From Gnetum montanum (lineage: Eukaryota > Streptophyta > Gnetopsida > Gnetales > Gnetaceae), in NCBI GenBank assembly GCA_015680685.1, contig MNCI01025588.1:60822-124821 (forward strand): a stretch of 64,000 nucleotides of DNA, written 5' to 3'. Below the pieces are notes generated by a model, which saw only the letters and a program-made list of their open reading frames with translations, was not told where the DNA came from and searched no databases. The position numbers and the translations under genes were made by a program. How positions within the stretch are numbered: the first letter of the stretch is position 1; every line of letters begins with the position of its first letter. Positions 23,300-35,116 of this stretch are shown here, piece by piece.

Positions 23300-25073
23300 G
23301 AGGGAGTGAATTTATAAAGAGCTTCAGTTTTCGAGTTGCATCGTCAAAGCACGATTCGCGGTCTCGAGCTCTCCGGAATCACTGCTCTTCGTAAGTTCGT
23401 GTTTCTTCTCGGCGTATTTTGGAGGTCGTGTTTCTAAATCTTTATTGTTTAGTAGCAGCGGATGTAAGCAATAATGGCTCTATTTTACGAATGCCGGATC
23501 GAAGTTTTAGAAGATGCTATGCGTTTCGAGAATTAATGCGATTGCTTTGGCGTCTAAACTCTAAAAATCGTGTCAAGGTCAGGTCTACCTAAGGACATGT
23601 CCTTAGGCAGCACATCTGACATTTCCTTCAAAAACAATGCGACTCTGTGTTACATTTCTTCTTAGCTTTTCTCGAGTGTCTTTTCAGATCAAGTTCTCGA
23701 CTCCGTTGGATCAGAGTTCGTGTAGATATGCGCCGTTTCTGTAATACCGAATGAAGATTTCGTAATTAAGCATTTTCTTTGTTTCTATGCCTCCCTTATG
23801 AGTCTCTGGTTGGAATAGGTTTCAAATCTACTGGATTAGCACGGCGCTTCTTTTTTCGAAAAGCTTTCTGAAGTTCTTACACGCTTTCGGTTTTTTTTTT
23901 TCTTCATTTTGCTATAGTTCATTTAAATATTTGTTAAAAGTAAAGCGAAACAAGAAGTACGTGTTTGTTTCGGACACGCACAAAAACAGTCATGTCTTTT
24001 CACAAGTGTGTTTATAGGGTAAACAGCGTTTGAGGTAAAACTTCTCGCCAGAGCTTTTGGTCGTTCTTAAATTTCATTGCTGTCTTTTTCATCAGCTTTC
24101 GAGTTCCACAAGCACTGTATGCGGTCAGTGCGCATGTTCACCAACCAACACGTGAAACAGGCGTCAGCAGAAAACGAGTAAAATAAGGCCAAAATAGCTC
24201 TTAATATGCTATGTTTTCTTCTCCATCCCAGCGAATATCCACCGTCAATTTAAAACATGCTCGTGGAGGACTGATTGTCCAAAGTCAAAAGACGCGCCGA
24301 CGAGAAAGGATCTGAGGGGAGGAGGGGTTTCAGTTTCAGTTCCGTTTGTAGCAGAAGTTTCTCCTCTCCTCTTTGCCTCTTATTCCTGCAACCGTTGCCG
24401 CTCTAGCATCCGAATACGCCGTGTTCGTAAGCTCGTATTTTCTTTTTCTCTAGGTTTTCTCATTTGCGTGGGTGAAAATCTTTACATTGTCCTGAAAATA
24501 GGAGAAACATTTTTGTCAAGAAAACTGTTTAAAGGTTGATGCTGTGTATCTCAGATCTTAATGGTCTGCGTTATTTTTTTGTTGTTGATGGCTCATCATA
24601 AATGGACTAGTCCCATTTATGGATCAAATTTGTGACCTTTGTCAGCTCGTGCCTTCGTGGTGCTCTGCCATTTTACAGACTTCTTTAAGATTTGTGACCC
24701 CCTTGTTATTTGCTTTTAGCGTGGCCGTCTCAGCAATATTGCTGATCGTTCGGCTTGGTTGCCGGTAGAGACATTAACTAAGCCTAGAGCTGATCTAATT
24801 GATTGTATAGGTTTTTGTAAGAAGTTAACAGGGTTACAAAAGCGTTATATGCGACACATCTTTTGGCTCCTTTTTACTCTATTTTACCGAACAAGCGTGC
24901 CGTTAGAGATATTTAAATCTTGGCAAATGTGTAACCTATGACAATGTTTGGATGTTGTAAAAATTGATACAGTACAGTATCACTTCACTCTCTGAAGAAT
25001 GTAAATTTATACTGATTTTCTGAGAAACTATGGTTTAGCGTTTCAACCAACCGTATGAATGTCATTTGTGCAG
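23300..25073 (+). promoter_or_regulatory. Aspartokinase promoter and 5' leader with probable leader intron
   Basis: The coding exon begins right after an acceptor (TTTGTGCAG ending at 25073), so at least one noncoding exon lies upstream. Two candidate donors share the context TTCGTAAG(T/C)TCGT, at about 23390 and 24425. The second follows a pyrimidine-rich tract (about 24358-24395: CTCCTCTCC, CTCTT) of the kind seen near plant start sites. The first follows TTTATAAAG at about 23310, a possible TATA box. The leader intron would be about 650 bp or 1.7 kb. Which start is used cannot be decided from sequence. Confidence 0.5.
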
Positions 25074-25084
25074 GACTAGGAGCT

Positions 25085-28000
25085 ATGGCTGGTGGCGTTG
25101 CGACATCCTCGCTGGCCATCCGGCAGTTCACTGTTGGCACAGAAACTACGGTTCCGAGCTTGAAACCGGTATCATTGTTTAAACGCACATGTATATCAGT
25201 TTCCACATCGCGTGGAACTTGCGATCCGAGCAATGTTAAGATCCGTCACCGACGGCATAAAACAAATGTTATTAGAAACGAGATAAGGACTGCCTCGGTT
25301 GTAGACAGGGACCAGAAGGACCTTGAGTCCAAAATCTCGGGGCAGCAGTTTACATGTGTGATGAAATTTGGTGGTTCTTCTGTGGCAACGGCAGAAAGAA
25401 TGAGAGAAGTTGCTGAACTGATTTTGAGCTTTCCTGAAGAGACACCTATAATCGTATTGTCAGCCATGGGAAAGACTACAAATAACCTTCTACAGGTGGG
25501 CTTATACATTTACAATTCTCAAACAGACAATATGATAAATGGGACTGTTTGTTTTTTTAAAATTTTTTTTAATTATGTCTTATTAAATTAGATTGTATTT
25601 TACATAAACAGCTGTAACTGAATTCTAGTGAGACCCTCTTGGATCCATCAGGCCACACCAGAGGGGCCTGACGAGTTTTAAAGTTCCATTTATGGAACTC
25701 TTTTGTCCATAACTCAGTGGTGCCTACTGTAATTGAAGATGTGGCCTGGTTTCCATGCTAAGACGCTTACCACTATGTTATTATGATTTGAATTTTAAAT
25801 GGGATAAGATATGCCCTCAGCATGCTAATAAAGTGTCTGATATGGAAGGCAGTTTCTCAAATTTCCTATTCTAGTTCAAGCTTTAATGGTTAAAGGTTTT
25901 AATTTGTTTGTTTAAGAATTCTACCCGGGAGTCATTATGTAGCATTGGAAAGCCTTTCTTCTCGCTTATCTGCTAAACGTAGTATCTTTGACAAGCTAAT
26001 ACTCCTCCGTTCTCTTTCTCATACTTAGTTATCTTTTCCTTTCATGTATCGGCTAGGCTTCTCTGTTGTTTACGCATCTTAATTTTACTATTTACCCAAC
26101 TTACTTCTGGTGCAGGGGCACTTGTCTGGCCATACAACTTGTATCGGGATTAGTTAGGGTATGTTGGGATTTTTGTAGTATGTTGTATACTTTGGATGAG
26201 TCCCAATATTGTGGGGTTAACCTTGGAATTATCTGGGTCGATCAGACATGTGTCAACTGGATCAAGACTGGTTTGGCTACATAGAGCTGAAATCATTGCC
26301 AGCCGGTCGACTGGTGATCACCAGGGTGGTCGCTCTGAGTGAAGACCATTGTCAGCGGCTAGCTGGTGATTGGTGGGTGTACTGAATTGACTGTTGGATG
26401 GGCACAAAAAATAATACGAATTTTCTGAATTTGGAAAAAGAGGAATGCGAAGCCACCAAATTAGTGAGGCCTATAAATAGGCATAACTTTCATCAAGGGA
26501 GAGGAGAGCTGTCATCGTTGATGAGGGTTGACGTATAGTGGTGGGAAGTGGTACCGTTGTGTGGAGTGAGACACGTGAGAAAGCTTTTTGAGCGAGAGTC
26601 ATACACCTCCATTAGAGAGAGTGTATTGGCTTCGAGGCCATTTATAGATCATTGGGTTTGAGTGGATTAGTCTTAAACTCTGATGTAATTCACTTTTGCA
26701 AGTTGCTTTCAAGAATGAATAAAGTATTGATGTCTTTTGCTTGCTTTATTTTGGAGTCATGTTTGAAGGTTTTGTTTGTGGTTTGAGTACGGTTCTATTC
26801 CATTACTGGCGCCAGAGCAATTGGTCCTTGCCAACTTGCCAGGTCTAATGTACTGTTTTAGTAAAATTCAATGCTTTTGGGTGATCAATTAGTGTAATCT
26901 CGAAAGGATAGTTTTGGTCAGTTTGGTGTCGAAACTAGAATTTGAAATCATGGTTTTGAGCCTTGGATAGGTAGTTGATTTGCTTCTTGACCATTGAAGA
27001 TATGTAGTTTTGATTTTTCTATTTTGTAATCATGTGTTTTTTGGGGTGGCTTGGTAAACTTGGGTCACTAATATGTTGTTGATATAAAGATCCAATTTTT
27101 GAAGATATTAAATAATGAATGGTCGGTTCCCAGTCTGTTTTATTTAAAAAATAATAGAAGATTCTAAACTGTTTGTCAATGCATGATGAGGTCCATCTTT
27201 TTCCTTCTCACTACGGTACTTATTTGTATATGCCTCCAGGCTAGAGCATTTCTAATTTATAGAATTTGAGGTCTTCTAATTGCTTATATATTCAGTGTCT
27301 GAATGTGCACTTTTCAGGCAGGGGAAAAAGCCGTTAAATGTGGTGTATCAAATGTCCCTATCATCAACCAGTTGTCAGTGATAAAGGAACTACATTTGAG
27401 GTATGGGTTCCCTAAAAAATATCCATACGGGACTATTCTGAATAGCATAATATTTGAATCCATGAAATGGTTTTGTTCCTAACTTCTTCCAACAACTTTT
27501 TTATTCTAAAGAACTGCAGAGAAACTTGGAGTAGATCAATCTGTTATTTCAGGTAAAATATTTAAAATGCCTTAATAAGTCAGACTGTAGCTTTACTTTC
27601 CAAAAGAAAGCTTTGTGCTTCTTATTCAGTGATGTATTTAGCTCACATCAGTTAAATGTGGCATGTGTTAGATTAGGCGCTAACTTTTTGATAGCATCTT
27701 TTATATTAATGGACCTTGGTATTTGTTTTCTCTTTTGTCCTTTTTGATCAGGTTCATATTTTTTTATAGAGGTTAATGTTATCCTCCAAATCTTATTTTA
27801 TTAAGATAATTTCTTTTTACTTGTTCATAAGGGAAATAAAAAAAGGTTGTGCTCTCGCTTTTGCAATTGTACATTTGTTGAAAATATCTTAGATATTCCC
27901 TGCTACATTGTTTCCTATTGTTAGCTCTGTATAAATTTTGGTTACTTATTTTTCACTGTATCAAGGAAAATTATCTTCCTTATTCTTTCCTTTGGAATTG

Positions 28001-31000
28001 TCTCAATGCCGAGGTACCAATTTTTTGAAAGCCTCAATCAGCATGTTATCTGTTTTTTTTTCCGTAAATAATTGCAGAGCTTTTAGAAGAGCTGGAGCAG
28101 CTGCTTACTGGAATAGCGTTAATGAAAGAGATGACAGCCCGTACAAAAGACTATCTGGTTTCATTTGGGGAGCGCATGTCAACACGGATTTTTGCAGCTT
28201 TTCTGAACTCACTTGGTAGAAAAGCACGCCAGGTATTCTTTTCCTGTTCTATATAGGTAGGAAAACAAATTAACCAATCAGCAAAAGTGTTGTAGTAGAG
28301 CACTAACATTTGAAAGTGAAATCCAAAGTTTTGTGATATAGATTATCAATCTATCTCAGGATTTAGTAACATATTGTGGCTTTAGGGGCATGGCATGGCC
28401 AATCATTATTGTGGTCCAATAGCCAGGAACCTGTGGTATGTCACATCTATTAATTTGTCCATGGCATTGTTTGGTAATATCATACATCATTATCATCATC
28501 CCAGACTTGCCCCAACAAAATGGGATCAGGCTTGGCTACCTGAGTTCTTTTTTGCCATTTGCCTCTATGAAGAGCTAGACCTTTATTTATTTGCAATTTC
28601 TTCACATCATCTTCAATTGTTTTTGTCCATGCCTTTTTTTGGTCTTCCTTTTGGTGACTTTCCTGGAACAGTAATGTAGCAACCTTTCCTAATAGGCTCA
28701 TTATTTGGTCTTCTTTACACATGCCCAAACCATCTAAGATGCCATTCCTGCAGTTTATCTGAAATAGAAGTAACTACATTTGGCAAGCAAATGCATCATC
28801 AAAATGCTGGTTTTATGGTAGCCAGCTGGAAACCATTAATCAACTGAATTAGCCAGCATTGGCCATATCTTGGCCTTAAAGACACATTTTTAGCATGGCT
28901 ATTCCTACAGTATATGGTCATCCTTGTGCAATGGCATGGTTGGCCATAATCGCCAAAAGCAATGAAATATGCTCCATGCACTTATAAGTCTTTTCAACCA
29001 ACTATTTAAATTATTAATGTTAAACTATTCTTTCTGTAAGACATGCTTTTGGTTTAGTTTGCATGTTTCTCTACTTTATATCAAGGAAGCATTTTCTTGA
29101 TTGAACATATAGATTTGTTCTTGTTAAAAAACCTGCAATTGCATCTCTTAAACAAAAGTTTGTTTAGATGTGTGGTGTCCCATTTTGAAAAGATGAAACT
29201 ATGTATGCCCGCCTTGGTTATATTAGGTTATGAAATTTATAATGTCTCAATGTCTGTGATTATAACATATGCTTTAAATGATGTTTGGTTTTTATGAACG
29301 TATCTCTTCCTCCTTGCATTACCAAATCAAAGCCTAGGTTACAATGTATGGAAATTTTCATTATATTTCTTATGTTATTTTTATTCCTTTTATTTGCAGT
29401 ATGATGCCTATGATATTGGATTCATTACAACCGATGAATTCACTAACGCTGAGATACTGGAAGCAACATATCCAGCTGTGGCAAAGAGATTAAGGAGCGA
29501 TTCGTTAGTAGATCCTGCAATTCCTGTTGTGACTGGTTTTCTTGGGAAGGTTTGATCTGTTTTTGCATCTGTCTGGTTATTGAATGTTTTTTTTTTGTTT
29601 ATTTCAATATAGTCAGAAGATAAAGTCTTAGTACTTCTCTGAATTAAGATTCCTTGAACAAAACCAGGGCTTGAAGACCTCTGCAGTCACTACGCTGGGT
29701 AGGGGTGGTAGTGACTTGACTGCAACAGCAATTGGCAAATCATTAGGCCTAAGGGAAATTCAGGTGAGTTAACTTGTTTACACCATTCTATTAAATTTAC
29801 CATATAGGAGTAACATAGAATACGTCAAACTGGTCAGTGAGGCATAGCTTGCTTGGTTAGAGCATGTGGCTTGTGGTAGTGCAAGTTACAGATTCTCGAA
29901 AGGGGCTATGTTGAGACACTTGTTACCTTGGAGTATAGTAAAATATACGATCAGGGATTTTGACATCAGTTAGAAAGCTTGTAATAGAAAATTATTATTA
30001 ATTCATCTGCCTACCCTCATTGGTGGGATAGACCATTGTTGTTGGGATAAAGGCACCAAGATGATGGGGATGCTGCAATGCATTTAAGTAATAAGAGGTT
30101 TTGGTTTTAAATATTTAATTTATCACTGGCTTAAAATGTCCTGTTTATGTCTGCACACTGAGCATAAATGTGTTTAGTAGTTATGCAACTTTAAAGTGTA
30201 CAGGTATGGAAAGATGTAGATGGAGTTTTGACATGTGATCCACACATCAACCCTAAGGCAGAACCGGTACCTTATCTGACATTTGATGAAGCTGCAGAGC
30301 TTGCTTATTTTGGTGCACAGGTAATAGGCATATTTATGCTAAGATCATTAATATACCTGGCTCTCTAACTTGAATGTTCAACATATTATTTGTTTGTTAC
30401 AGAAAAAAAAGCTGTTTATAAACATGATAACCGTATTCACTTCCGTTTAATCTTACTGGCATTGAAGAGTTGATGTTCTAAACTTCCAATTACTGGTTAT
30501 GGTGTAAATAAGTAATTGGAAGTTTAGAACAGATTAATTTCACTAATTCAAGTTGTTTAGGCCAGTCTTCCAATCTAGTATTTCTTTATTGATATTTAGT
30601 TTTGGGCAAAGGTAGATGCTTTTTATTGGTAGAGGTAGTGTCTTGTTGCGATCATGTTTTTCATGATCATTCTTATTGGAATGCAGTAGGAATTTAAACA
30701 TGCACTTTTGAAGTGAACTATGAAAAAAGTCAAATACGACAAAGCAGAATTACTAAAATTCTCTCATTTTTTAAAAAAATTTTGAGTTGGTTTTGTGGTT
30801 GGCATACATAAATGCCATTTTGAAAATTGGGATAGAGGTAGTACTTTTTAGAAAAAAAGTACTAGCCCAAACAAATGATACTTTAAAGTGCAATACAACA
30901 GGAAGATGTGATTGTCTTTCATAGCATTGCATATTAAGGTGGTCTTTTATCTTGGCTTTGATGGTGCAATTGCAGGTTCTACATCCACAGTCCATGAGGC

Positions 31001-33695
31001 CAGCCAGAGAAGGTGACATTCCTGTCAGGGTTAAAAATTCTTACAACCCACAAGCCCCAGGTACTCTCATCACTAGAACAAGGGACATGAGCAAGGTAAC
31101 TAATTGACAAGTACATTTTTTTATGTTGAATTTGAAAGCTTGTTTTCCTGAAAATTGTTGCATTGCAGGCACTACTGACCAGTATAGTCCTGAAAAGAAA
31201 TGTTACCATGCTCGACATTGTTAGCACCCGCATGCTTGGTCAATATGGGTTTTTAGCACAGGTACAATTTTTTTTCTCAATTACAATTTGCAGTTAAAGA
31301 TACCTAAGCTGATTTCATATTTCTGGCTTTCTTTGTGCCTCATAATTTTTAATGTATTATTTTTTCAACATCCAGGTGTTCTCGACCTTTGAAACATTGG
31401 GCATCTCTGTAGATGTTGTTGCAACTAGTGAAGTGAGTATTTCATTGACGTTAGACCCATCAAAGTTGTGGGAAAGAGAACTTATCCAACAGGCAAGTGG
31501 TTCACTTTTGGCTTCATTTTATACTTTTTATTTTGTTTGAGTGGCCAACTAGCAGTTGGCTAGACTTTATCACAGAAAATAGTTAGTTATTGTCGTAACG
31601 CTGGGCTAGGAGATGAACTTTTTCATGGGAATTATTATAGGTATGTATCGGATAGACTTTGTCATGGAAAATAAATAATTACTGTCATAACACTCTGCCA
31701 ACATAAAATTTAAGGCTAAAAAACTGGCTTTGATTCTTTTTTAAACATGAAAATCAATTCACATTGTATCATTCTAGGATTTCATTAATTTGAAAAAGAA
31801 AAAGATTCCCTTGACCAAATAATAGATATATATCATAAATATATAGGTAAACTAGTAAGCATAAGCATAGCAGTGTAGGACAATAAGTAGGATGCCGTTA
31901 TTCCTTCCAAATACAGATTTTATGCTTATTAAGTGGTTATTGAATGAGCAGCTTCCTTTGCAAAACATTGGAAATCTGCTGATCTCATATCAATTTAATG
32001 TACAGTGGATCTCTTTTCTTTTCGGGTAATTTTCTTTAGACACTAATCTAACATAAAGTTCATTAGCATTTGATTTTTCTTATTTTCTTTACCATGTGCT
32101 GTGCTTTACATAGCGTTGATATGTGTTTGTTTGTTTATTTGGGACGAGGTGATCACAAGTGGTGATCATTTTCTCCACTTTGCCAGTCTCCGGCATGCAA
32201 GTGAACTGGTTAACAAAGGAACTATTTTTGTTTCAGTTGCTGTAGGTGTAGCACTCGTTTTGTTTACTTCAGGGACTCTTCCATTGTTGCTTCGGTATTT
32301 CAGCATTGCCCTTTCTTCTCTTACAGACATTGCTTCAGCTTTGCAATTTTTCTTGCTGGATGGCTTTTTTGACACACTAAGTCATAAACAAATTCTTTTT
32401 GTGTTATTTAAGTTTCTTGTATTGAAAATGCCACTCTTTAAATGACCAAAAAGCTGATGCCTCGTGGCAAGGTTTGTGGTTGATGCATTGTGATTTGGTA
32501 ATCTTTAGATTCTCACCCCACTCTAGGTATTTGTATTTTTCCAGAAAAACGGTTCAATGACTTTTTCAATTAACTAGGGGATTCTGGTTCTCATTATTGG
32601 TGATTTATTTATTTTCGATTGGACTAATGTGCCCCTCCATTTTAAGATGCTCCTGGTTGGTACAAAATTTTATTGCTAATGCAGCGTAGCAATCTAATTG
32701 TACTGTTTGGTAATCAGTGGCCATTCCTTCATCGATTTCTGGCATCTATAGTTAACAAAGGGTCATCCCTAATCCTGCTAAAGTGGGGTACCAGAAGGGT
32801 TGGTAGATGAGCAAAACACTAACCTCTTTGTAAGTGGCTGTATCTAAGCTTGAACCCAGATCTTGGTAGGGAGAAATGAGCACCTGACCATCACTCCAAA
32901 TGATTGTGTAATGCTTCCCCTATGGTCAATGAAAGTGAAAACTCTCAGAAAAACCTCACTACTACTTATAGCACTTTGTTTAGGCTTTGCTTTCTAGCAC
33001 GGGTGATGGCAGTATATGCCTGTCAAGCTTTTATCCTTTTTGTCTGGCTGCATCTGTTATCTGTTCTCCAGCTATTCTTTGGTAATTGATTATCACACTT
33101 TTGACAGGAACTAGACCGTATGGTGGAAGAACTAGAGAAAATTGCTGTTGTTAATCTTCTGCAGAATAGATCTATAATTTCACTAATCGGAAATGTGCAA
33201 AGAACATCCTTAATTCTTGAAAAGGTAACTAATTTCATCCGTCTTATACGAAAAGTATTTATATTATATCAAGGATGCAAGTTTTGGATATCCTAGCCCA
33301 TGGTATTTCTGAAATGTGCTTCTGTGTAACTCTATCTAAATCTTGATCTTTAAACAAAATCAACAGGTTTTTAGCGTCTTCAGGACCATTGGTGTAAATG
33401 TGCAAATGATCTCTCAAGGAGCATCCAAGGTTTAGCTATTACTTTGGACTTGGTTGCTTTTCTGATCTGCTGTTGATATGTTGTTATAAATGTGTTTTGG
33501 AATGCTATATCATGTTAGCTGATCGAGGTCAGGTTTGTTCTGTGTCTTTGTTGCTATTGCCCACAGGTAAACATCTCTGTTATTGTTAATGACAGCGAGG
33601 CCGAAAAGTGTGTGAAGGCTCTTCATTCAACGTTCTTTGATGAAGATGTTTTAAATGTTGTTGAAAACAATGGTAAAGGATTCAGAAATCGCTAG
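25085..33695 (+). CDS. AK: Aspartokinase, plastidial monofunctional, 13 exons, complete
   Basis: Phosphorylates aspartate, the first step toward Lys, Thr, Met and Ile, in the plastid. Exons: 25085-25495, 27318-27400, 27512-27552, 28078-28232, 29400-29549, 29668-29763, 30204-30320, 30976-31095, 31169-31261, 31376-31492, 33108-33224, 33367-33429, 33567-33695. They total 1692 nt, 563 residues, close to the usual plant length. Residues 1 to about 85 are basic and Ser/Thr-rich (transit peptide). KFGGSS at 94-99 and GRGGSD at 291-296 are catalytic/nucleotide-binding signatures, with SFGERMS between. Two ACT domains follow (about 395-470 and 478-550), the known site of lysine feedback in this family. 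There is no homoserine dehydrogenase domain, so it is the monofunctional type. The start at 25085 is the first ATG after the leader acceptor. The donor after exon 10 is GC (AG|GCAAGT). Stop TAG at 33693. No break is seen. Confidence 0.95.
25496..27317 (+). other. Aspartokinase intron 1
   Basis: 1.8-kb intron between CAG|GTGGG and TTTTCAG|GCA. It holds an LTR-like segment at 26162-26802; otherwise it is AT-rich with no further coding signal. Confidence 0.8.
26162..26802 (+). mobile_element. Probable LTR fragment with adjoining primer-like site in aspartokinase intron 1
   Basis: The segment runs from TGTTGGGATT to CTATTCCA (TG...CA). It has a TATA box (CCTATAAATAGG, about 26470-26481), a polyadenylation-like AATAAAG near 26718, and just after the end TTACTGGCGCCAGAGC, which looks like a primer-binding site. 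This suggests a 5' LTR whose internal part is lost. No second LTR and no target duplication were found, so the class is unproven. Confidence 0.5.
28478..28760 (-). mobile_element. RTE-type LINE 3' tail in aspartokinase intron 4
   Basis: The minus strand reads a C-terminal tail ([14 protein letters not shown], then [20 protein letters not shown]) typical of plant RTE-like LINEs, then runs into GGGATGATGATAATGATG, the simple ATG/TGA tail of such elements. A related tail lies at 48822-48925 inside DEG2. It is 5'-truncated. Its lower edge marks the insertion end. Confidence 0.65.
29836..29915 (+). repeat. Possible tRNA-derived SINE in aspartokinase intron 5-6 region
   Basis: TAGCTTGCTTGGTTAGAGCA resembles a pol III A box with its usual context, and GATTCTCGAAAGG about 40 bases on resembles a B box. 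This fits a plant SINE head, not a tRNA gene, since no cloverleaf can be closed. Confidence 0.4.
30475..30530 (+). repeat. Short perfect hairpin in aspartokinase intron 7
   Basis: Arms 30475-30494 and 30511-30530 are exact 20-bp reverse complements (GTTCTAAACTTCCAATTACT) around a 16-base loop. It could be a tiny MITE remnant or a fold-back RNA element. Nothing else in the intron suggests function. Confidence 0.85.
31493..33107 (+). other. Aspartokinase intron 10, GC-AG type, 1.6 kb
   Basis: Starts with GCAAGT instead of GTAAGT and ends TTGACAG. It contains a diverged local duplication (about 31561-31600 against 31649-31690: AGACTTTRTCA...GAAAAT) and otherwise nothing recognisable. The open stretch at 32101-32445 has no family resemblance and is taken as chance. 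Confidence 0.75.
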
Positions 33696-35116
33696 AGAAG
33701 GTTTTGTCATTCAAATTTTGTTGGAATTATTTTCTTCGGAAAACAGATTAAAGCAGATTAATTGCATTATCTATGAGAAAGTGACAGCAGGGTTAGTCAT
33801 GGTAGTAATGGTGATAGTCGATTTTTATGCAAGGGATATCCTTGCAGGCAAAGCCAATTGCGGGTATTTGCAAAAATTTTGTTCAATTTTTTCGTAATTT
33901 TTTTAAAAAATGTAACCCTACCAGTTTCTTTAAGTAGAAACGTAACATAAAACTAGCTATATTTAAGATATAGCATTTATACTGTAGTTGGAATGCATAT
34001 TTTATTTAAATGCATTGGGCATCAGTGCTGATATTCTTGGAATACGTTGGCTGACATCAAATTTATTTTTATAACCAAAATGTTGAACCCATGTATGCGA
34101 AATGGTGATATTAAACATCTTTTTTCTCTGGAGCCTATGTTTTGATTCTATTTGGCCAAGAAGGGTTGACCAGTGCAATAAAAGTGCAACTTTTCTCAAT
34201 GTAAGGGAAATTGAAAATATGCTAAGGTGGTTAAGACTGATTTCTTGAGTTCCTTGATTATTTGCTACGTGGAAGCTTTAGCCTTGGTTTGCTTTTAAGG
34301 ATAGGAAAGGACACATGTGAATATGATTTAAACTGCATATTGCATCATCTTAAATAACTAAAATTGGGATGATCAAACAATTGAAACTGTGTTGATTTAA
34401 AACACTTGTCTTAGGTAAGATTTAAATTGGATGATTGTTACTTGGCCTTTGTTGAACACTGCGGTGTCAGTAAGGGCGTTGTTATGGAAACGTAGACGAG
34501 ATTCGTTTTTTTAAGCATTAAGAAACTGCTCTGAAAGTCATTATGGCTTTTGTTCAACAGGAGCCTCTTTAACAAACTGATCCAGTGGACTATGCTAATA
34601 CAAAAATGGTGATCGACTGTCATTTTGTCGGTTTCTCTTTAAATAAAAAAAATGATGATCAAGTATATCGATCTGTCAATTTCTCTTTAAAGAATATGGG
34701 ATACGATGGCGATACCTTAGACGAGAAAATTGTGCGTAAGCGAACTAATAAGCCGAGCAAAGTCTATCAAATTTAAGTCAAAAAGATATGGCACAAATCT
34801 GATAACAACGGGAGGACCAACGCCTCTCATGAGTTTATGCTCTCTGTAAATCTTCTATGTTGGAATAGTCAAGTCATTCTGATCACGAAACTACACGTGG
34901 AGTGCTTGTGCACCGTGGTTTCTTCGGTCAGCAAGGGTGCCTGCCTTCATCACTGATTCTGTCAACGCCTTCGAATAACTCATTCAGATTATACATCTTT
35001 CAAGAGTGTAGATAGTCCTTAAATTTTAACACCCATTCTCATCATTTTTTTGATTTGCATTAAGGGGAGTTAGGAATTGGTTGGAAAAGCCTCCAAAAGA
35101 AGAGACTTTAAACAAT
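33696..35116. other. Intergenic space between convergent aspartokinase and DEG2
   Basis: 1.4 kb between the aspartokinase stop and the DEG2 stop. It must hold both 3' UTRs and terminators. AATAAA occurs on the plus strand at about 34178 and 34644. No reliable poly(A) signal for DEG2 was picked out. No gene seen. Confidence 0.7.

Noticed and set aside
25055-25084. Upstream in-frame ATG for aspartokinase at 25055
   Set aside because: It lies before the acceptor CAG at 25071-25073, so it is intronic; the first ATG in the spliced exon is at 25085.
29836-29915. A tRNA gene
   Set aside because: A- and B-box-like blocks are present but no cloverleaf arms pair; better explained as a SINE head.
32101-32445. 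114-codon open stretch in aspartokinase intron 10
   Set aside because: Hydrophobic composition from T-rich intron sequence, no motif, no splice context, and it is bracketed by exons of a continuous gene.
34585-34776. 63-codon open stretch between the two genes
   Set aside because: No family resemblance; lies in the 3' flank of aspartokinase and probably reflects chance.
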